Positions 59,592 through 64,000 of a stretch of 64,000 nt of DNA are shown piece by piece; position 1 is the first letter of the stretch; every line of letters begins with the position of its first letter. The translations under genes and the position numbers were made by a program. Location of the stretch: contig CM065698.1 of the NCBI GenBank assembly GCA_017654935.2, positions 44,318,361-44,382,360 of the forward strand, given 5' to 3'. The stretch comes from Phymorhynchus buccinoides. Taxonomy: Eukaryota; Mollusca; Gastropoda; Neogastropoda; Raphitomidae. The notes below the pieces were generated by a model that saw only the letters and a list, made by a program, of their open reading frames with translations, had not been told where the DNA came from and made no database searches.

Positions 59592-60464
59592 GAAATATGG
59601 TCAGGAACATGTGATGAATGTTTTTTGTTCTTGTTTTTGCTTGTTTGTACCTGGAAATAAATAAGTCGAACCATTTAATCTTTGTGTGTGTGCTTTTTTC
59701 AAATGCAAATGATTAATCAAAACGGTGTATGTGTGAGGCGTAGTGGTTTTGAGGTTAGACAATTCTCCTTAAAACCAAGAGTGTCTTGGTTTAATGCTTG
59801 ACAGTAGATTTCTGTTCCTCTTCATTTATCGCTCAGATAGTTTAATGTCAATTAATATGAGCGCAGATGTGTCATGCTGCCGTTATGCACAGGAAGAAAT
59901 TACTAGGTCACACACATAATGATAATGTTCTCATCCCTAGCTGGTACGTTTGTACCATAGCGTTCAATTGCTTCGGCTGTTGGGATGGTCCCTGGAGTCT
60001 TTAAGCCAGGATAAGACAACAACAACCACATAGAATTCAACAAGGGCACACGGTGAAACAAAACAGCATTGACATTTTACAAAGATGTATCTTGTTCAAA
60101 TAGTTTATCCAGGCAGTCCACTATTTTAAAACCAACAACACTAGTTATAGTTCTAAGAAGTTCATCCAAACGTTCTCTGTCATAGCAAGCGTGATGAAAC
60201 GATCAGACGTGTGGTTAACACATTTTATTAACAACTTTACAAAAAAGCGTGATCCGTCACAACAAAGCCTAAATAGTAGCTTTATCTAAGGCATCACAAA
60301 ACAGTTGATGAGATAAAAAATATATATATATATCACAAGGCTTTGTACAACATCCTTCAAAAGTTTAACAATCTCAAGATGGAGCCTAATAATAGTGCCG
60401 TAATATGAAACTACTCGAAAGACGTAGAAAAAAAATATAAAGCAAGCCAGTTGATAAGGAATAG

Positions 60465-60636
60465 TACTGTATTTTTTCTGACTATAACTATAAGGCGATA
60501 CTTTTTTTTTCCCAGACTGAGACCCCGGCGCCTTATATAATGTGACTGATAATATAGTAAGAAAGTAGTAACAAAATCTGAATTTTGTGTCAAATTTGGG
60601 AGGTGCGCCTTATAGTCCGAAAAATATGGTATACAA
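60465..60636. repeat. Family R element, compact copy
   Basis: GTATTTTTTCTGACTATAAC at the left and TATAGTCCGAAAAATATGGT at the right are inverted ends, about 170 bp apart. Confidence 0.75.
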
Positions 60637-60777
60637 AGAAAAAACTTTAGCTGATGTTGAAATACTGCATTAATGATTTCATATCATCTTCAAAAGGTGA
60701 GTGAAGGGGTAATGCGTAAAAAAACACTAAATATATACATCCACATAACAATGTTTATATAAGGAGATACATGTAGG

Positions 60778-61162
60778 TGTAGAGTGGCACAGAGGTAACG
60801 TGTTCGCCTTGTGTCAAGTAAACAGAGTTCGAACCTGGGTACAGGGGATTTGTTCTCTCACTCTGCACTAGGCCTTATGGTCTGAACGTGCAGTCTTTCT
60901 GATGAGACTATAAACCGAGGTCCCGTGTGTCCATGCACTTAGCACACGTTAATCCCAGTGGCAACGAAAAAGTTGTTATTTGGTCAAAATGTACCCCCAC
61001 CCCCCCTTTCCTTCGTCATCAGTCACACAAAAATCGCATGCCCCCCAAAAATAAAAATTGGGTGGTGCGCCTCTGGCTGCGACGCGCTCTCCAGGTGGGA
61101 GCAACCCGAATTTCACAGAGACGCCTCTGTGACTATAAAGTACGTAATACCTTAAATACATA
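60778..61162 (+). repeat. tRNA-derived SINE, copy 1
   Basis: The head carries an A-box-like GTGGCACAGAGGTAACGTGT and a B box GAGTTCGAACCTGG. Then comes a conserved core (TCTTTCTGATGAGACTATAA, ACCGAGGTCCCGTGTGTCC) and a 3' part with GTGGGAGCAACCCGAATTTC. Confidence 0.85.
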
Positions 61163-61794
61163 GGCATTGTAAAAGGGCAGGAAACGAAATATTTGCCACA
61201 TAAATCTATGTGACTTCATTCAACATTTTTCCCCCATTTTGTTGCGGTCCTTATATTTGAAGATTAACAATGTTTGTAAAAAAAAAATGACAAACTGAAT
61301 ACACACATGATCACATTAAAATAAATGAAAAGTTAAAAGATATTATTTGTATTAGTATATATTAACGTATTTATAATAAAGTGAAAGTTCGGCTGCAAAA
61401 CAGCACATATGGGATGAACCATCATTCAATCCTCTGAGCAGATCCTGGAGGTACTGTAATACCAGGTCTGATGATGAAAATATTAATATATATATATATT
61501 AAAGTTTGCTCACACAGTGATTTGTAGTTTTAGCTATATGGGGGAAAATGAAAATGATACAATTGTTGATCAATGAGAAATAAATGTATCAACAGTTTGA
61601 TACAGCCAACCTGTAGGATAAAAAACAAAAACATATTTTTAGCACTGTGACTAGCCAGTATTTCATCAGCGCTGCCAGTTGTTATTTCGAGATGACATAG
61701 GAATGAACGATTAATGTGCAGTAGCATCCCTTGACTGAATGGCGTGAGTATTCGTAGCTAAGCCATCTGTGTGGGCACCCATTACACGAATGCC

Positions 61795-61910
61795 GTGTAG
61801 AGTGGCACAGTGGTGGCGCGTTCGCCTCGTGTCAAGTGAACTCGAGTTCGAACCTGGTACAGGGGATTTTTCCTCTCCCTTTGCACTAGGCCTTACGGTC
61901 TGAACGTGGA

Positions 61911-61941
<31 letters not shown>

Positions 61942-62168
61942 CGTGTGCCCATGCACTTAGCACACGTTAAACCCAGTGTCAATGAAAAAGTTGTCATTTG
62001 GTCAAAATGTACCCCCCCCCTTTCCTTCCTCATCAGTCACACAAAAATCGCATTCCCCCCAAAAGAAATGGGTGGCGCGCCTCTGGCTGCGACGCCCTCT
62101 CCAGGTGGGAGCAACCCGAATTTCACAGAGACGCCTTTGTGACTATAAATTCCCTAATACATACAGCT
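61795..62168 (+). repeat. tRNA-derived SINE, copy 2
   Basis: Head GTGGCACAGTGGTGGCGCGT, B box GAGTTCGAACCTGG, core TCTTTCGGATGAGACGATAA and ACCGAGGTCCCGTGTGCCC, and the same 3' part as copy 1, 1 kb away on the same strand. Confidence 0.87.
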
Positions 62169-62317
62169 ATAAATAACCAGCCAACTGAACCGGACACTCG
62201 TCATGCTTTCAGGCGTGCCACTTAGCATCAAATCATCGGTTGCCTCTAAACTGCCAATAATACTGGCAGTATTCTAGGGGGGGAAAACAAACTGTGTAAC
62301 TAACTACAAAGATCCTC

Positions 62318-62497
62318 TGAAGTCGGAGTGTGGCTGCCCACGTGGCAGGGTAATCAAAAACGGTCACACACGTAATGTTCTCATCCTTAGCTACCATCCT
62401 TAGCATCATCATTTCTACCATAGCGTTCAAGTGCTTCGGCTGTTGGGATGATCCCTGGAGTCTTTAAGCCAGGGTAAGACAACGACAACAACAACTA
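62318..62497 (-). repeat. Dispersed repeat family O, copy 8
   Basis: AAGTCGGAGTGTGGCTGCCC, GGTAATCAAAAACGGTCACA and GGGATGATCCCTGGAGTCTT. A similar copy is at 59906-60030. Confidence 0.68.
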
Positions 62498-62509
62498 CAA
62501 AGGGGATGC

Positions 62510-63325
62510 TACACTGCATAGAATTCAACCCAAATGCGATCCGATTGTGACGATGTAATTCTGTCTAAAAAAATAATTCAATTTTCGTTCACTCTACTCA
62601 TGTAGACCCAATACAGTAATACACGAATCAAATAAAACGTCTGTTACAAAAATACAGATTTCATCAGATTCGTGTACGGGGGACTACACGAAGCGAAAAT
62701 GGTGTTTTACGTCCTCTTGGTCTGAATCAGACACATATGGGACATTTGTAAATACAAATATGGTGGGAACAATACTGGAGGCAATGCCCGGAGGCAGTAC
62801 GAAACCAGTAAAGTCCCGATTTTTTAAAATTAATACAGATAGCTGTAGCGGTGACCACGCCTCGGTTAAACCTCATCAGCTATGGCACCGCCACAAGTAA
62901 AGGTAGTATTGATGTACGGGGGACTACACACTATAGTCAACAAAACTAGTAGGATTTCACTTCATAAAAAAGTCTATTGACTTGGTGAATTATGAGAATG
63001 ACAGTCAAATATTATCCAGCCCTTTCGTCTTTGACATTGCTACTGTTATATCAAATTCTGAAATTGCCAAATTGTTATGATTTGTTGACGCCTTGTTACT
63101 AGAAATTGTTGTATTTCATGCATTAGTTTAGTTAATTATTAATACGTTTTTTGTTCTTTTTTGTGTCTAATATCACTATTGGTGAAAAGACGTTAAATTA
63201 AACTACCGAACCGTACCTAACTAGTAGGATTTCATCAGATTCATTTAGACAGTAGTAGAATTTCGCGTGAATCATGCCTCACAAATGTCACAATCGGAAC
63301 GCATTGAATCGAATCGTGTGCAGTG
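62510..63325. repeat. Repeat related to the MITE at 9811-10156
   Basis: CAAATGCGATCCGATTGTGA, TTTCATCAGATTCGTGTACG and ACTAGTAGGATTTCA match parts of 9811-10156. An unrelated segment (about 62700-63215) appears inserted. The ends are not clear. Confidence 0.55.
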
Positions 63326-63534
63326 TTAAGAAAAGAGAAACACAGCACTTTTTTTTTCTTTCAGTTTTAAAGATTATTTTGTTATGCAGAAAGTCATGAA
63401 TATACAGAAATATATACATGTAATGCGAACACATATTTTGTATTATGCTCTCAATTTTTGTTTTTGTTTGTTATTTACTTCTCTTTGTTCCCTGAATTGT
63501 CTTGAAAGCTTGATTTACAGAAGAAATTACTCGC

Positions 63535-63925
63535 CTACAGCGAGTTCAAAACAGTGCAGCCCGCCTCATACTGCGTACGCGCAAGCGTGATAACGTCACG
63601 CCACTTCTGAAGGGGCTCCATTGGCTCCCTGTGCAGCCCCGCCTTCAGTATAAGCTGGCTGTCCTATCCTTCCGTCACTTTGAACAGACCCTTCCGCCTT
63701 ACCTCTCCAGTGCTCTTCATACCTACACTCCTTCCCGCTCACTGAGGTCCTCAAATACAAAATTTCTGAAAGTTCCAAAAACAAATCTAAAATAATTTGG
63801 TGACTTCAGTTTCAGTGCCCCTGCTGTTTGGAATTCCCTCCCAGTCGTTCTCCGCCATGAACCAACTATCTCTACTTTCAAAGCTAAACTCAAGACTCAC
63901 TACTTTCAAAGCTCATTCGGTTTGT
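63535..63925 (+). pseudogene. Non-LTR retrotransposon reverse transcriptase, C-terminal relic
   Basis: Frame from CTACAG at 63535: LQRVQNSAARLILRTRKRDN, LLKGLHWLPVQPRLQYKLAV, YTPSRSLRSSNTKFLKVP, an in-frame TAA near 63793, then FGDFSFSAPAVWNSLPVVLR and FKAKLKTHYF. This is the well-known C-terminal region of CR1/L2-type LINE ORF2. The catalytic polymerase part is absent, so it is 5'-truncated and dead. Confidence 0.88.
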
Positions 63926-64000
63926 ACATTTTTCTTTCTTGATCTTGTACCTGGGTGAATGATTGAGTATAATGTGTTACGTGACTGCGGGTGTATCAGT

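Overview
The window is animal nuclear DNA, not bacterial. It holds three intron-rich protein-coding genes with canonical GT-AG junctions, one eukaryotic tRNA gene, and very dense MITEs, SINEs, LINE fragments, microsatellites and minisatellites. The repeat content (microsatellite-linked elements, TTAGGG-type tracts, tRNA-derived SINEs) and the protein sequences fit a marine mollusc, perhaps a gastropod; that placement is inference. All exon structures were read by hand from splice sites, reading phase and recalled similarity to vertebrate proteins.

Layout. 1-2732: palindromic MITEs, tRNA-Asp(GTC) on the minus strand (1560-1631) and a possible AP2M1 promoter. 2733-16463 (+): AP2M1, the mu subunit of the AP-2 clathrin adaptor, 10 coding exons, 441 codons plus stop. 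16464-25960: intergenic, a stack of MITEs. 25961-37856 (-): ZMYND12, a MYND zinc finger/TPR protein of the axoneme, 8 coding exons, 363 codons. 37857-38048: a short shared promoter between two divergent genes. 38049-54279 (+): TMEM201 (SAMP1/NET5), an inner nuclear membrane protein, 11 coding exons, 874 codons. 54280-64000: repeats only, ending in a broken LINE reverse-transcriptase tail.

The most striking feature is recurrent tandem duplication of exon-intron boundaries. At least eight exons in the three genes have an edge copied: AP2M1 exons 6 and 9 (donor side) and 10 (stop-codon end), ZMYND12 exons 4 and 7 (donor side), and TMEM201 exons 4, 6 and 11 (acceptor side). The extreme case is TMEM201 exon 6, whose acceptor plus exon start is repeated 27 times in a 71-bp array. 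By my reading, every acceptor but the last leads to a premature stop. In all eight, a complete outermost exon edge survives and the coding frame is intact, so the copies sit as decoy splice sites or pseudo-exon pieces in introns (in the 3' UTR for AP2M1 exon 10).

The three genes do not form a pathway. AP2M1 acts in endocytosis, ZMYND12 in cilia/flagella and TMEM201 in the nuclear envelope. ZMYND12 and TMEM201 probably share a bidirectional promoter.
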